From: Ectopseudomonas oleovorans
GTDB taxonomy: Bacteria; Pseudomonadota; Gammaproteobacteria; Pseudomonadales; Pseudomonadaceae
Assembly: GCF_003052605.1 (NCBI RefSeq)
Contig: NZ_QASO01000028.1
Coordinates: 1 to 60,031 of the forward strand
DNA length: 60,031 bases
Direction of reading: 5' to 3'
Part shown: positions 18,926-30,487 of the stretch, one piece after another
Layout: the number at the start of each line of letters is the position of its first letter
Numbering within the stretch: position 1 is the stretch's first letter
Translations under genes and position numbers: made by a program
Notes under the pieces: generated by a model
The model's input: the letters and a program-made list of their open reading frames with translations, nothing else
Told to the model about the DNA's origin: nothing
Database searches by the model: none

Positions 18926-19789
18926 ATGTCTGATGCAGTGCCTGTAGCGGCCGCCGAAATGGCGGCCGCTGGCTTTTTCAGAATCGCCCTGGGCCTCGAA
19001 TACAAGGGCGCACGTTATCGCGGGTTCCAGCGCCAGGGCGCGAATGTTCCGTCGATCCAGGGTCACCTGGAAAATGCCTTGTCCAAGGTCGCCGGTGGTG
19101 CCCCGGTCAGCATTCTGTGCGCAGGGCGTACCGATGCTTCTGTGCATTCCAGTGGTCAGGTGGTGCATTTCGATACCACTGTCGAGCGTTCGCTGCACGC
19201 GTGGATCATGGGCGCCAACATGAATTTGCCCGGTGACATTAGCGTGACCTGGGCGAAGGTGATGCCGGCGCACTTTCATGCACGCTTCTCGGCCATCGCG
19301 CGACGCTACCGCTACGTGATCTACAACGATCCGATTCGCCCGGCGCATATGGCCGAGGAAGTCACCTGGAATCATCGGCCGCTGAATGTGGCGCGCATGC
19401 GTGAAGCGGCCCTGGCGCTGGTCGGCACTCATGATTTCAGCGCCTTCCGGGCAACCCGTTGCCAGGCCAAGTCACCGATCAAGACCGTGCACCACCTGCA
19501 ACTTATCGAGCATGGTCGCTTCATCGTGCTGGATATTCGCGCCAATGCTTTTCTGCATCATATGGTGCGTAACATCGCCGGCGTGTTGATGACCATTGGT
19601 GCGGGTGAGCGGCCGCCGGAATGGGCGCGCGAGGTGCTCGAGCGCGGCGATCGACATAGCGGGGGAGTGACGGCGCACCCCTACGGTCTCTATCTGATAC
19701 AAGTCGATTACCCGGAGGAGTTCGAATTGCCGCAGCGCTATCTCGGGCCGCATTTTCTCTCCGGTCTGCCGGACGTGCGACAGCTATAA
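18926..19789 (+). CDS. truA: tRNA pseudouridine(38-40) synthase TruA
   Basis: Makes pseudouridine at positions 38-40 of the tRNA anticodon arm. The catalytic Asp lies in CAGRTDASVHSSGQVVHF; FSAIARRYRYVIYN and FLHHMVRNIAGVL are further family motifs. The full frame from 18926 has 287 residues, but its first codons contain a strong terminator-like hairpin (18946-18978). The in-frame ATG at 18959 would give 276 residues. Neither has a good Shine-Dalgarno, so the start is unsure. It begins 7 nt after fimV, and trpF follows. Confidence 0.93.
   Translation: MSDAVPVAAAEMAAAGFFRIALGLEYKGARYRGFQRQGANVPSIQGHLENALSKVAGGAPVSILCAGRTDASVHSSGQVVHFDTTVERSLHAWIMGANMNLPGDISVTWAKVMPAHFHARFSAIARRYRYVIYNDPIRPAHMAEEVTWNHRPLNVARMREAALALVGTHDFSAFRATRCQAKSPIKTVHHLQLIEHGRFIVLDIRANAFLHHMVRNIAGVLMTIGAGERPPEWAREVLERGDRHSGGVTAHPYGLYLIQVDYPEEFELPQRYLGPHFLSGLPDVRQL
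18946..18978 (+). terminator. Terminator-like hairpin at the fimV/truA junction
   Basis: AGCGGCCGCC and GGCGGCCGCT form a perfect 10-bp stem around GAAAT, followed by GGCTTTTT. It has the form of an intrinsic terminator for fimV, but it overlaps the first codons of the truA frame. Confidence 0.6.
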
Positions 19790-19825
19790 CCCTTTGTTAC
19801 CATCCGAGCCCGGATGGCGAGAGGT

Positions 19826-20467
19826 ATGAACGTGACGGTCGTACGTAGCAAGATTTGTGGGATCACCCGCATCGAGGATGCTCTGGCAGCGGTGGAGGCG
19901 GGAGCCGACGCCATTGGTCTGGTGTTCTACGGGAAAAGCCCGCGAGCAGTCAGCATCGAGCAGGCCGCAGCTATCCTGCAGGCGTTACCGCCGTTCGTGA
20001 CCAGTGTCGGGCTGTTCGTCGACATGCCGCACGACGAGCTGCAACAGTTGTTGCAGCGCCTGCCGCTGGATCTGCTGCAGTTTCACGGTGATGAGTCGCC
20101 GGCCGACTGTGAAGGCCATGGCCGCCCCTATATCAAGGCGCTGCGGGTTCGCCCCGGTGAGGACGTATCGGCCGCCATGGCGCCGTACGCTGGTGCGCGG
20201 GGTATTCTGCTGGATACCTTCGTCGAGGGCGTTCCGGGTGGTACGGGCGCTTCGTTCGATTGGTCGCTGGTGCCGGAAAATGCCGCCAAGCCAATCATCC
20301 TGGCCGGCGGCCTGGATGCAGGCAATGTCGCGACGGCTATTCGCCAGGTGCGGCCCTATGCCGTGGATGTCAGCGGCGGGGTAGAGGCCAGTAAAGGCAT
20401 AAAGGATGCAGGCAAGATTCGTGCATTCGTGCGGGCAGTGCGTGATGCTCGATGTGACGGCGATTGA
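19826..20467 (+). CDS. trpF: Phosphoribosylanthranilate isomerase TrpF
   Basis: Isomerises phosphoribosylanthranilate in tryptophan synthesis (TIM barrel). It has [20 protein letters not shown] with the catalytic Cys near the start, LLQFHGDES, and the phosphate-binding [10 protein letters not shown] and DVSGGVE. The ATG at 19826 (MNVTVV) has GAGAGG close upstream and gives 213 residues; an ATG four codons earlier is possible. It is separated from the other trp genes, as usual in Pseudomonas. Confidence 0.96.
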   Translation: MNVTVVRSKICGITRIEDALAAVEAGADAIGLVFYGKSPRAVSIEQAAAILQALPPFVTSVGLFVDMPHDELQQLLQRLPLDLLQFHGDESPADCEGHGRPYIKALRVRPGEDVSAAMAPYAGARGILLDTFVEGVPGGTGASFDWSLVPENAAKPIILAGGLDAGNVATAIRQVRPYAVDVSGGVEASKGIKDAGKIRAFVRAVRDARCDGD

Positions 20468-20605
20468 AGCAGGGCCGTCAATTAGCCTGTCACGCCGCCT
20501 TGGCTCGTTTCGGCGGGCGCTGGGTGCGGCAGAAAAGAATTGCTGGAGATGGGCGTTTCACGATGAGGCGTTCATCCGAACCAACGGTTATGGAGAAATG
20601 ACAGC

Positions 20606-21490
20606 ATGAGCAACTGGTTGGTAGACAAACTCATTCCCTCGATCATGCGTTCCGAGGTGAAGAAGAGCTCTGTGCCCGAGGGCCTGTGGCACAAATGTCC
20701 GTCCTGTGATGCCGTGCTCTACCGTCCTGAGCTGGAAAAGGCACTCGATGTCTGCCCCAAGTGCAATCACCACATGCGTATCGGTGCTCGTGCGCGTATC
20801 GACCTCTTCCTCGATGCCGAGGGGCGCGAGGAGATCGGTGCCGATCTCGAGCCGGTCGACCGCCTGAAATTCCGCGACAGCAAGAAGTACAAGGATCGTC
20901 TGAGCGCTGCGCAGAAGCAGACTGGCGAGAAAGACGCGCTGATCTCCATGAGCGGCACCCTCGAAGGTATGCCGATCGCCGTTTGCGCGTTCGAGTTTTC
21001 CTTCATGGGTGGTTCCATGGGCGCCGTCGTTGGCGAGCGTTTCGTTCGGGCGGCCAATGTCGCGCTGGAAAAACGCTGCCCGCTGGTGTGCTTCTCCGCT
21101 TCCGGCGGCGCACGCATGCAGGAAGCGCTGATCTCGCTGATGCAGATGGCCAAGACTGCCGCCGCCCTGGCGCGCCTGCGTGAAGAAGGCCTGCCGTTCA
21201 TCTCCGTGCTGACTGATCCGGTCTATGGCGGTGTTTCCGCCAGCCTGGCGATGCTTGGTGATGTCATCGTGGCCGAGCCGAAGGCGCTGATCGGTTTTGC
21301 CGGCCCGCGCGTGATCGAGCAGACCGTGCGCGAGAAGCTGCCGGAAGGCTTCCAGCGTAGCGAGTTCCTGCTGGAACATGGCGCCATCGACATGATCATT
21401 TCGCGCAATGAACTGCGTCCACGCCTGGCGCGTCTGCTTGCGCAAATGATGAATCGTCCGTCTCCGGTTCCCCTGCCGGCCACTGCATGA
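20606..21490 (+). CDS. accD: Acetyl-CoA carboxylase carboxyltransferase subunit beta
   Basis: Zinc-ribbon subunit of the carboxyltransferase that makes malonyl-CoA for fatty-acid synthesis. The four zinc cysteines are in [12 protein letters not shown] and [11 protein letters not shown] (about residues 31-53); the carboxyltransferase core shows [17 protein letters not shown] and [13 protein letters not shown]. It has 294 residues and TGGAGAAA before the ATG. Its stop overlaps the folC start by 4 nt (ATGA), showing translational coupling. The 138 nt between trpF and accD hold no recognised gene. Confidence 0.97.
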   Translation: MSNWLVDKLIPSIMRSEVKKSSVPEGLWHKCPSCDAVLYRPELEKALDVCPKCNHHMRIGARARIDLFLDAEGREEIGADLEPVDRLKFRDSKKYKDRLSAAQKQTGEKDALISMSGTLEGMPIAVCAFEFSFMGGSMGAVVGERFVRAANVALEKRCPLVCFSASGGARMQEALISLMQMAKTAAALARLREEGLPFISVLTDPVYGGVSASLAMLGDVIVAEPKALIGFAGPRVIEQTVREKLPEGFQRSEFLLEHGAIDMIISRNELRPRLARLLAQMMNRPSPVPLPATA

Positions 21491-22764
21491 CCGAACGTAG
21501 CCTGGGCGAGTGGCTCGCCTACCTCGAGCGGTTGCATCCGTCGTCCATTGACATGGGGTTGGAGCGCTCGCGTGAGGTGGCGCAGCGGCTCGGCCTGGGC
21601 AAACCTGCGCCATTGGTGGTTACCGTCACCGGTACCAATGGCAAGGGCTCTACCTGCGCCTTTCTCGCCAGCCTGATCGCAGCCCAGGGGCAGCGTGTCG
21701 GTGTCTACAGTTCACCGCACCTGCTGCGTTACAACGAGCGTGTGTTGCTGGATGGGCGCGAGGCGGGCGATGAAGAGCTGTGTCGGGCTTTCACTGCGGT
21801 CGAGGCCGCGCGTGGTGAAATTTCCCTGACCTATTTCGAGATGGGTACGCTGGCGGCCTTCTGGCTGTTCGAGCGTGCTCAGCTGGATGCCGTGGTGCTC
21901 GAAGTCGGCCTCGGTGGACGCCTGGATGCGGTGAACCTGGTCGATGCCGATCTGGCCCTGATCACCAGCATTGGTCTGGATCACGCCGACTGGCTGGGCG
22001 ATACCCGTGAATCGGTCGCCTTCGAAAAGGCCGGGATCATGCGCGCCGGCATGCCTGCGTTGTGCGGTGATCTCGACCCACCGCAGCCCTTGCTGGAGCA
22101 GGCGGTGACTTTGGACGCGCCGTTGTTCCTGCGTGGTCGTGACTACGACCTCAGTGTGCAGGCGCAGGACTGGTCCTGGTATGGCCTCGATGCGCATGGC
22201 CAGGTGCTGCGGTTGGAGCAGCTGCCGCTTCTCGATCTGCCGATGGAAAACGCGGCGCTGGCGTTGCAGGCCTATGCGCTTCTGCCGCTGCCGTGGAATC
22301 ACCAGCAGGTCGTTCAGGCCCTGCTCGCCACGCGGGTAACCGGGCGTCTGGATCGTCGTGCGCTGGATTGGCGAGGCAAGTCACTCACACTGTTGCTCGA
22401 TGTTGGGCATAATCCTCATGCCGCCGATTATCTGGCGCAGCGCCTGGAGAGTCGCCCGCTGGCCGGGCAGCGCTGGGCGGTGTTCGGTTTGTTGGCCGAC
22501 AAGGATCTGCCCGGCGTGGTGTCACCGCTTCTGAGTCTGGTTGCTGGCTGGGCCGTGGCGCCGCTGGATACGCCGCGTTCACGCTCTGCCGATGACCTGG
22601 CCGAGCACCTGCGGGGGCAGGGCGCGGCGGTGGTGCAGTACCCGGATGTGCGTGCCGCGCTCGATGCGCAGTGCGAGCAGGCGGCAGAGGGTGACGAGAT
22701 ACTGTTGTTCGGATCGTTTTTCTGCGTGGCCGAGGCCCTGGATTGGCTGGCCCGCCCGGCTTGA
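21487..22764 (+). CDS. folC: Dihydrofolate synthase / folylpolyglutamate synthase
   Basis: Adds glutamate to dihydropteroate and to folates. The 425-residue Mur-ligase-like enzyme has the ATP loop [20 protein letters not shown] (about residues 41-60) and conserved [26 protein letters not shown] and [13 protein letters not shown]. It overlaps accD by 4 nt and is followed by the SPOR gene with a 14-nt gap. Confidence 0.97.
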   Translation: MTERSLGEWLAYLERLHPSSIDMGLERSREVAQRLGLGKPAPLVVTVTGTNGKGSTCAFLASLIAAQGQRVGVYSSPHLLRYNERVLLDGREAGDEELCRAFTAVEAARGEISLTYFEMGTLAAFWLFERAQLDAVVLEVGLGGRLDAVNLVDADLALITSIGLDHADWLGDTRESVAFEKAGIMRAGMPALCGDLDPPQPLLEQAVTLDAPLFLRGRDYDLSVQAQDWSWYGLDAHGQVLRLEQLPLLDLPMENAALALQAYALLPLPWNHQQVVQALLATRVTGRLDRRALDWRGKSLTLLLDVGHNPHAADYLAQRLESRPLAGQRWAVFGLLADKDLPGVVSPLLSLVAGWAVAPLDTPRSRSADDLAEHLRGQGAAVVQYPDVRAALDAQCEQAAEGDEILLFGSFFCVAEALDWLARPA

Positions 22765-22778
22765 TAAGGGGATTGGGG

Positions 22779-23396
22779 ATGGCAATGCTGGACAGTGGGC
22801 TCAAGCAGCGCATGGTCGGTGCTCTGGTGCTGGTGGCGCTGGCGGTGATTTTCCTGCCGATGCTGCTGTCGCGCGAGGACGAGATGCGCCGCGTGGTAGT
22901 GGATGCGCCGGCCATGCCGCAAGCGCCGGCTGCTGCCGAGGTCATCGTGCAGCCTGCCGAGGTCGTCGAGCCCGAGGAGTTGCCGCAGGAGCCGGTTCCC
23001 GTCGAAGAGGTGGAACCTCAGATCGTCGAGGTGCCTGAGCAGCCCAAGCCGACCCCGCCGCCTGTCGCGCAACAGAGCAAGCCCGATCCGGTCAAGACCG
23101 AACAGGCGGCGAGCGCTGCTCCTGCCAAGCCGGAAGGGCGCCTGGACGCCAATAGCCTGCCGATCAGCTGGTCGGTGCAGCTGGCCAGCTTGTCCAGTCG
23201 CGCTGGAGCAGAAAATCTGCAGAAAACCCTGCGCAGCCAGGGCTACAACGCCTATATCCGTGCCTTCGACGGCATGAACCGGGTGTTTGTCGGGCCGTTG
23301 ATCGAGCGTGCCGAAGCCGAGCGTCTGCGTGATCAGCTCAATCGCCAGCACAAGCTCAGTGGTTTTGTCGTGCGCTTCCAGCCGGAGGCAGGCTAA
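22779..23396 (+). CDS. SPOR-domain inner-membrane protein (DedD-like)
   Basis: A 205-residue bitopic membrane protein: a short cytoplasmic N-terminus, one TM helix (about 10-28, MVGALVLVALAVIFLPMLL), a long Pro/Glu/Val periplasmic linker and a C-terminal SPOR domain (about 125-200, SWSVQLASLSSRAGAENLQK). SPOR domains bind denuded glycan at the division septum, so this is probably a DedD-type cell-division protein. The ATG at 22779 is preceded by GGGGATTGGGG. It lies between folC and cvpA, as dedD does in E. coli. Confidence 0.9.
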   Translation: MAMLDSGLKQRMVGALVLVALAVIFLPMLLSREDEMRRVVVDAPAMPQAPAAAEVIVQPAEVVEPEELPQEPVPVEEVEPQIVEVPEQPKPTPPPVAQQSKPDPVKTEQAASAAPAKPEGRLDANSLPISWSVQLASLSSRAGAENLQKTLRSQGYNAYIRAFDGMNRVFVGPLIERAEAERLRDQLNRQHKLSGFVVRFQPEAG

Positions 23397-23482
23397 GCAA
23401 GCAAGGGACTTTGCAGTGCCTGGTTACTCGATGTGCCGGGCTCTGCTAAAATGCTCCGCCTTTTCCGCTGGTAGGCCGCACC

Positions 23483-24004
23483 GTGGTATTCACCTGGGTC
23501 GATTGGGCGATCATCGCCGTCATCGCCATTTCTAGTTTGATCAGTCTCAAGCGCGGCTTCGTCAAGGAAGCCCTGTCGCTGCTGACCTGGATCATCGCAG
23601 GTGTGGTCGCCTGGATGTTCGGTGGCGCACTGGCCCAGCATCTCGTCGAGTTTATCGAAACGCCTTCCGCGCGGGTCATCGCAGCCTGTGCCATTCTCTT
23701 CATCGCCACCTTGCTGGTGGGCGCTCTGGTCAATTTCCTCATTGGTGAGCTGATCCGCGTGACTGGCCTGTCCGGTACCGACCGTTTTCTCGGCATGGTA
23801 TTCGGCGCCGCACGTGGTGGTTTGTTGGTGGTGCTGCTGGTCGGGCTGATCAGCCTGGCGCCAGTGGAGCAGGATACGTGGTGGCAACAGTCGCAACTGG
23901 TGCCGCATTTTCTGATGGTCGCCGATTGGTCGAAGAACCTCATTCTGGGGTGGTCCGATCAGTGGTTTACCGGTAGGTCGGCTCACCCAGCTGATCTGCT
24001 TTAA
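23483..24004 (+). CDS. cvpA: CvpA family membrane protein
   Basis: A 173-residue polytopic inner-membrane protein with about four hydrophobic segments. WVDWAIIAVIAISSLISLKR and RGFVKEALSLLTWI are typical of CvpA/colicin V production proteins. The start is GTG at 23483. Its function is not well defined; genes of this family adjoin purF in many gamma-proteobacteria, as here (75 nt upstream of purF). Confidence 0.93.
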   Translation: MVFTWVDWAIIAVIAISSLISLKRGFVKEALSLLTWIIAGVVAWMFGGALAQHLVEFIETPSARVIAACAILFIATLLVGALVNFLIGELIRVTGLSGTDRFLGMVFGAARGGLLVVLLVGLISLAPVEQDTWWQQSQLVPHFLMVADWSKNLILGWSDQWFTGRSAHPADLL

Positions 24005-24079
24005 AAGAGTGACCGCTGCGGAGTAACCGCTGCATCGGTCGCTGAATTAGCCTGAACTATCTAGCAGGGGTCGTGGCAC

Positions 24080-25588
24080 ATGTGTGGCATCGTCGGTATC
24101 GTCGGTAAATCGAACGTCAATCAGGCGCTGTATGACGGGCTCACCGTCCTCCAGCACCGCGGCCAGGATGCTGCCGGTATTGTCACCAGCCATGATGGCC
24201 GCCTGTTCCTGCGCAAGGACAACGGCCTGGTGCGTGACGTGTTCCAGCAGCGCCACATGCAGCGCCTGGTTGGCCATATGGGCATCGGCCATGTGCGCTA
24301 CCCGACCGCTGGCAGCTCCAGCTCGGCCGAAGCTCAGCCGTTCTACGTCAACTCGCCGTACGGCATCACCCTGGCGCACAACGGCAACCTGACCAACGTC
24401 GAGCAGTTGGCCAAGGAAATCTACGAGTCCGATCTGCGTCACGTGAACACCAACTCCGATTCGGAAGTGCTGCTCAACGTGTTCGCCCATGAGTTGGCCC
24501 AGCGCGGCAAGCTGCAGCCGACCGAAGAAGATGTGTTCGCCGCCGTTACCCACGTGCACGAGCGCTGCCTGGGCGGTTACGCCGTCGTCGCGATGATCAC
24601 CGGCTATGGCATCGTCGGCTTCCGCGACCCGAATGGCATTCGTCCGATCGTCTTCGGCCAGCGCCATACCGATGAAGGCGTCGAGTACATGATCGCGTCC
24701 GAGAGCGTATCGCTGGACGTGCTCGGCTTCACCCTGATCCGCGACCTGGCGCCGGGCGAGGCGGTCTACATCACCGAAGAGGGCAAGCTGTTCACCCGTC
24801 AGTGCGCGGCCAACCCGCAGTATGCGCCCTGCATCTTCGAGCACGTTTACCTGGCGCGCCCGGACTCGATCATGGACGGTATCTCGGTGTACAAGGCGCG
24901 TCTGCGCATGGGCGAGAAGCTGGCCGACAAGATCCTGCGCGAGCGTCCGGATCATGACATCGACGTGGTCATCCCGATTCCTGACACCAGCCGTACCGCG
25001 GCGTTGGAGCTGGCCAATCACCTGGGCGTGAAATTCCGCGAAGGTTTCGTCAAGAACCGCTACATCGGCCGCACCTTCATCATGCCCGGCCAGGCGGCGC
25101 GCAAGAAATCCGTACGGCAGAAGCTCAACGCCATCGAGCTGGAGTTCCGCGGCAAGAACGTGATGCTGGTGGACGACTCCATCGTCCGTGGCACCACCTG
25201 CAAGCAGATCATTCAGATGGCCCGCGAGGCCGGCGCGAAGAATGTCTACTTCTGCTCGGCAGCCCCGGCGGTGCGCTACCCGAACGTCTACGGCATCGAC
25301 ATGCCCAGCGCCCATGAGCTGATCGCCCATGGCCGCAGCACCGAGGAGGTCTGCGAGCTGATCGGTGCCGACTGGCTGGTTTATCAGGACCTGCCGGACC
25401 TGATCGAAGCAGTCAGCGGCAGCAAGAAGATCAAGATCGACAACTTCGACTGCGCAGTGTTTGACGGCAAGTACGTCACTGGTGACGTCGATGAGGCCTA
25501 CCTGGATAAGATCGAGCAGGCACGCAACGATGCCAGCAAGGTCAAGTCGCAGGCAGTCAGCGCGATCATCGATCTGTATAACAACTGA
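24080..25588 (+). CDS. purF: Amidophosphoribosyltransferase PurF
   Basis: First committed step of purine synthesis: PRPP plus glutamine gives phosphoribosylamine. The N-terminal nucleophile Cys2 is in MCGIVGIVG, with the glutaminase region through about residue 230. The PRPP-binding loop [18 protein letters not shown] is near 360. The length is 502 residues. A strong terminator follows, separating purF from metZ. Confidence 0.97.
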   Translation: MCGIVGIVGKSNVNQALYDGLTVLQHRGQDAAGIVTSHDGRLFLRKDNGLVRDVFQQRHMQRLVGHMGIGHVRYPTAGSSSSAEAQPFYVNSPYGITLAHNGNLTNVEQLAKEIYESDLRHVNTNSDSEVLLNVFAHELAQRGKLQPTEEDVFAAVTHVHERCLGGYAVVAMITGYGIVGFRDPNGIRPIVFGQRHTDEGVEYMIASESVSLDVLGFTLIRDLAPGEAVYITEEGKLFTRQCAANPQYAPCIFEHVYLARPDSIMDGISVYKARLRMGEKLADKILRERPDHDIDVVIPIPDTSRTAALELANHLGVKFREGFVKNRYIGRTFIMPGQAARKKSVRQKLNAIELEFRGKNVMLVDDSIVRGTTCKQIIQMAREAGAKNVYFCSAAPAVRYPNVYGIDMPSAHELIAHGRSTEEVCELIGADWLVYQDLPDLIEAVSGSKKIKIDNFDCAVFDGKYVTGDVDEAYLDKIEQARNDASKVKSQAVSAIIDLYNN

Positions 25589-25595
25589 TTCGAGC

Positions 25596-25622
25596 GGGCA
25601 GGGCAGTAGTCCTGCCCTTTTT
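25596..25622 (+). terminator. Rho-independent terminator after purF
   Basis: GGGCAGG pairs with CCTGCCC and is followed by TTTTT. It lies 8 nt after the purF stop and ends 14 nt before metZ. Confidence 0.85.
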
Positions 25623-25635
25623 GTGAGGTAGCGAT

Positions 25636-26847
25636 ATGGCTGTGGAATGGGAAGCCGGCAGGCTTGATAGTGACCTGGATGGCGTAGGCTTCGACACCCT
25701 GGCGGTGCGTGCCGGCCAGCACCGTTCGCCTGAGGGTGAGCATGGCGAAGCGTTGTACCTGACGTCCAGTTACGTGTTCCGTACCGCTGCCGATGCCGCC
25801 GCGCGTTTTGCTGGCGAAGTGCCGGGCAACGTCTATTCGCGCTATACCAACCCCACCGTGCGTACCTTCGAAGAGCGCATTGCCGCACTGGAAGGCGCCG
25901 AGCAGGCGGTGGCCACTGCCTCCGGTATGTCGGCGATTCTTGCCATCGTCATGAGCCTGTGCAGTGGCGGTGACCATGTGTTGGTATCGCGCAGCGTATT
26001 CGGTTCGACCATCAGCCTGTTCGAGAAGTACCTCAAGCGCTTTGGCATCGAGGTGGATTACGTGCCGCTGGCGGATCTGGATGCCTGGCAGACCGCGTTC
26101 AAGCCCAATACCAAGCTGCTGTTCGTCGAATCGCCTTCCAACCCGCTGGCCGAACTGGTGGATATCGCCGCACTGGCCGAGATCGCCCATGCTCGCGGCG
26201 CGCTGCTGGCGGTGGACAACTGTTTCTGCACGCCGGCCCTGCAGCAGCCGCTGAAACTTGGCGCAGACATCGTCATGCATTCGGCGACCAAGTACATCGA
26301 CGGCCAGGGGCGTGGCCTGGGCGGTGTGGTTGCCGGTCGCAGTGAGCAGATGAAAGAAGTGGTGGGGTTCCTGCGTACAGCCGGGCCGACCCTCAGCCCG
26401 TTCAACGCCTGGATGTTCGTCAAGGGCCTGGAGACGCTGCGCATCCGTATGCGCGCGCAGAGCGAGAGTGCCCTGCAACTGGCGCTGTGGCTGGAACAGC
26501 AGCCGCAGGTCGAGCGTGTGTACTACGCTGGCCTGCCCAGCCATCCGCAGCACGAGCTGGCGAAGAAGCAGCAGAGCGCCTTTGGCGCGGTGGTCAGTTT
26601 CGAGGTCAAGGGCGGTCGTGACGCCGCGTGGAAAGTGATCGATGGCACTCGCGTCATCTCGATCACCACCAACCTCGGCGACACCAAGACCACCATCGCC
26701 CACCCGGCAACCACTTCGCACGGTCGGCTGACGCCGCAGGAGCGCGCCAACGCTGGCATCCGCGACAGCCTGATTCGCGTTGCAGTGGGCCTGGAAGAGC
26801 TGGAAGACCTCAAGGCAGACCTGGCGCGCGGCCTGGCCGCACTCTGA
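25636..26847 (+). CDS. metZ: O-succinylhomoserine sulfhydrylase MetZ
   Basis: PLP enzyme of direct sulphydrylation: O-succinylhomoserine plus sulfide gives homocysteine for methionine. The 403-residue protein has Cys/Met-metabolism motifs: [20 protein letters not shown], the PLP-Lys in [19 protein letters not shown], and [15 protein letters not shown]. The order purF-metZ is usual for Pseudomonas and supports MetZ rather than MetB. GAGGTAGCGAT precedes the ATG. Confidence 0.95.
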   Translation: MAVEWEAGRLDSDLDGVGFDTLAVRAGQHRSPEGEHGEALYLTSSYVFRTAADAAARFAGEVPGNVYSRYTNPTVRTFEERIAALEGAEQAVATASGMSAILAIVMSLCSGGDHVLVSRSVFGSTISLFEKYLKRFGIEVDYVPLADLDAWQTAFKPNTKLLFVESPSNPLAELVDIAALAEIAHARGALLAVDNCFCTPALQQPLKLGADIVMHSATKYIDGQGRGLGGVVAGRSEQMKEVVGFLRTAGPTLSPFNAWMFVKGLETLRIRMRAQSESALQLALWLEQQPQVERVYYAGLPSHPQHELAKKQQSAFGAVVSFEVKGGRDAAWKVIDGTRVISITTNLGDTKTTIAHPATTSHGRLTPQERANAGIRDSLIRVAVGLEELEDLKADLARGLAAL

Positions 26848-26849
26848 GC

Positions 26850-27626
26850 ATGTTGGAGTGGGGCACGAATGACACGCCCAACAATGGGCGTGTCGCGTTG
26901 GTCACCGGAGCCGCGCGCGGTATTGGCTTAGGCATCAGCGCCTGGCTGATCACCGAGGGCTGGCAGGTGGTGCTGGCCGACGTGGACCGTGAGCGGGGCT
27001 CCAAAGTAGCGCGTGTGCTGGGTAACAATGCCTGGTTCGTCGCCATGGACGTAGCAAAGGAAGATCAGGTCAGTGTCGGTGTTGCCGAGATACTCGGCCA
27101 GTTCGGCCGCCTCGATGCGCTGGTGTGCAATGCGGCTATCTCCGATCCGCACACGCCGCCGCTGGAGTCGCTCGACCTCAAGCGCTGGAATCGCCTGCTG
27201 GCGGTCAACCTGACCGGCGCCATGCTGCTGGCCAAGCACTGTGCGCCATATTTGCGTGGGCATCGCGGCGCCATCGTCAATATCGCCTCCACCCGCGCCA
27301 GCCAGTCCGAGGCCGATTGTGAGGCCTATGCTGCGAGCAAGGGCGGGTTGGTTGCGCTCACTCACGCGCTGTCGATCAGCCTGGGCCCGGAGGTGCGCGT
27401 CAACTGCGTCAGCCCAGGCTGGATCGACTCTCGCGACCCGTCGCAGCAGCGCCTGGAGCCGCTGTCGGTGTTCGATCATGCGCAACATCCGGTCGGCCGT
27501 GTGGGTACCGTTGAGGATGTAGCGGCGCAGGTCGCCTGGCTGCTCTCCGATGCGGCCGGTTTCATCACCGGACAGGAGTTCATCATCGACGGCGGCATGA
27601 GTCGCAAGATGATCTATCAGGATTGA
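26850..27626 (+). CDS. Short-chain dehydrogenase/reductase
   Basis: A 258-residue classical SDR. It has the NAD(P) motif [11 protein letters not shown] (about residues 17-27), a D in DVDRERG that favours NAD(H), the structural region NAAIS, and the catalytic S-x-Y-K set (STRAS about 148, YAASKGG about 161). It ends [15 protein letters not shown]. It starts 3 nt after metZ, so the two are co-transcribed. The substrate is unknown. The family order metZ-SDR is conserved in Pseudomonas. Confidence 0.9.
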   Translation: MLEWGTNDTPNNGRVALVTGAARGIGLGISAWLITEGWQVVLADVDRERGSKVARVLGNNAWFVAMDVAKEDQVSVGVAEILGQFGRLDALVCNAAISDPHTPPLESLDLKRWNRLLAVNLTGAMLLAKHCAPYLRGHRGAIVNIASTRASQSEADCEAYAASKGGLVALTHALSISLGPEVRVNCVSPGWIDSRDPSQQRLEPLSVFDHAQHPVGRVGTVEDVAAQVAWLLSDAAGFITGQEFIIDGGMSRKMIYQD

Positions 27627-27631
27627 GTGCG

Positions 27632-27684
27632 GTAGGGCGGGTGCAACCCGCCGGCAGACTGTGGCGGGTTAAACCCGCCCTACA
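27632..27684. repeat. Inverted repeat, GTAGGGCGGGTGCAACCCGCC family
   Basis: GTAGGGCGGGTGCAACCCGC at the left pairs with GCGGGTTAAACCCGCCCTAC at the right. The same family is at 41408-41463. It begins 6 nt after the SDR stop and sits just before the bidirectional terminator. Confidence 0.8.
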
Positions 27685-27709
27685 ACTGTTGCAGATTTGG
27701 CAAAAACGA

Positions 27710-27735
27710 AAAAGGCTCCCGAAGGAGCCTTTTTC
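27710..27735. terminator. Bidirectional rho-independent terminator
   Basis: AAAAAGGCTCC-CGAA-GGAGCCTTTTT is perfectly symmetrical with A and T runs on both sides. It lies between the convergent SDR and etfDH genes and would end both transcripts. Confidence 0.9.
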
Positions 27736-27748
27736 ATGCGTGGCCGAA

Positions 27749-29413
<1,665 letters not shown>

Positions 29414-29488
29414 AGGCTATCTCCTACTCAAGGCTCTTCGATGTTTTATAGGGGAGGGCGCGGCTCGCTCCCTAAGCACGGCGTGGGC

Positions 29489-29517
29489 ATTATATCTACA
29501 CCCTCTCGGCGGGCCAA
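29489..29517 (-). promoter_or_regulatory. Candidate etfDH promoter
   Basis: On the minus strand TTGGCC (29512-29517) and an exact TATAAT (29489-29494) are spaced by 17 nt. It lies about 80 nt before etfDH and abuts the PsrA-like site. Confidence 0.55.
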
Positions 29518-29519
29518 TA

Positions 29520-29533
29520 CAAACGTTTGTTTG
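29520..29533. promoter_or_regulatory. PsrA-type operator
   Basis: CAAAC-GTTT-GTTTG fits the published PsrA pattern G/CAAAC-N(2-4)-GTTTG/C exactly. PsrA is the TetR-type regulator of Pseudomonas that responds to long-chain fatty acids and controls beta-oxidation genes. The site lies just upstream of the etfDH -35 box and overlaps a possible etfB -35, so it could control both directions. Confidence 0.65.
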
Positions 29534-29557
29534 AATTTTCTGTAGGCCTGCTAGAAT
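29531..29557 (+). promoter_or_regulatory. Candidate etfBA promoter
   Basis: TTGAAT (29531-29536) and TAGAAT (29552-29557) with a 15-nt spacer form a plausible but suboptimal promoter. It would leave a leader of about 175 nt before etfB. No gene was recognised in 29558-29737. Confidence 0.35.
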
Positions 29558-29737
29558 CCTACTACATCGCAGATGACCGGCCGGTTCGCTGTATTGACCA
29601 GGCTAGGCTGCGGGGTCAAGATACGGGCGGTTTTGCGCTCGCCGTCTGAGCTGAAAGGTTGGATGCGGTCGCTTTTGCATCACCGGCCAGGCTCGCCTTG
29701 GCGACATTCTTATTCACCGGAGAGTAACGAGGAATCC

Positions 29738-30487
29738 ATGAAGGTTCTTGTAGCTGTCAAACGAGTGGTCGACTACAACGTCAAGGTTCGCGTCAAGGCG
29801 GACAACAGCGGCGTCGACCTCGCCAACGTCAAGATGTCCATGAACCCCTTCTGCGAAATCGCCGTGGAAGAGGCCGTACGCCTGAAGGAAAAGGGCGTGG
29901 CGAGCGAGATCGTCGTCGTCACCATCGGCCCGGCTACTGCGCAGGAGCAACTGCGCACCGCGCTGGCCCTCGGCGCCGACCGCGCCATCCTGGTCGAGTC
30001 CAACGATGAGCTGAACTCCCTGGCCGTGGCCAAGCTGCTCAAGGCTGTGGTCGACAAGGAGCAGCCGCAGCTGGTGATCATGGGCAAGCAAGCCATCGAC
30101 AGCGATAACAACCAGACCGGCCAGATGCTGGGCGCCCTGACTGGCTTCGGCCAAGGCACCTTCGCCTCCAAGGTTGAAGTGGCTGGCGACAAGGTCAACG
30201 TCACTCGTGAGATCGATGGCGGTCTGCAGACCGTTGCGCTGAACCTGCCGGCGATCGTCACCACCGACCTGCGTCTGAACGAGCCGCGCTACGCGTCGCT
30301 GCCGAACATCATGAAGGCCAAGAAGAAGCCGCTGGAAACCGTCACTCCGGACGCGCTGGGCGTTTCCACCGCTTCCACCGTCAAGACCCTGAAAGTCGAA
30401 GCACCGGCTGCTCGCAGCGCCGGCATCAAGGTCAAGTCCGTGGCTGAACTGGTCGAGAAACTGAAGAACGAGGCGAAGGTAATCTAA
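29738..30487 (+). CDS. etfB: Electron-transfer flavoprotein subunit beta
   Basis: AMP-binding small subunit of ETF, carrying electrons from acyl-CoA dehydrogenases to ETF-QO. It has 249 residues, starts [20 protein letters not shown] and contains the recognition-loop and AMP region [17 protein letters not shown]. The start at 29738 follows ACGAGGAATCC; the open frame upstream to 29573 is leader. etfA begins at the base after its stop. Confidence 0.97.
   Translation: MKVLVAVKRVVDYNVKVRVKADNSGVDLANVKMSMNPFCEIAVEEAVRLKEKGVASEIVVVTIGPATAQEQLRTALALGADRAILVESNDELNSLAVAKLLKAVVDKEQPQLVIMGKQAIDSDNNQTGQMLGALTGFGQGTFASKVEVAGDKVNVTREIDGGLQTVALNLPAIVTTDLRLNEPRYASLPNIMKAKKKPLETVTPDALGVSTASTVKTLKVEAPAARSAGIKVKSVAELVEKLKNEAKVI

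Noticed and set aside
24047..25888. 613-codon minus-strand open frame across purF
   Set aside because: It lies antisense to purF and the metZ start, with no recognisable domain.
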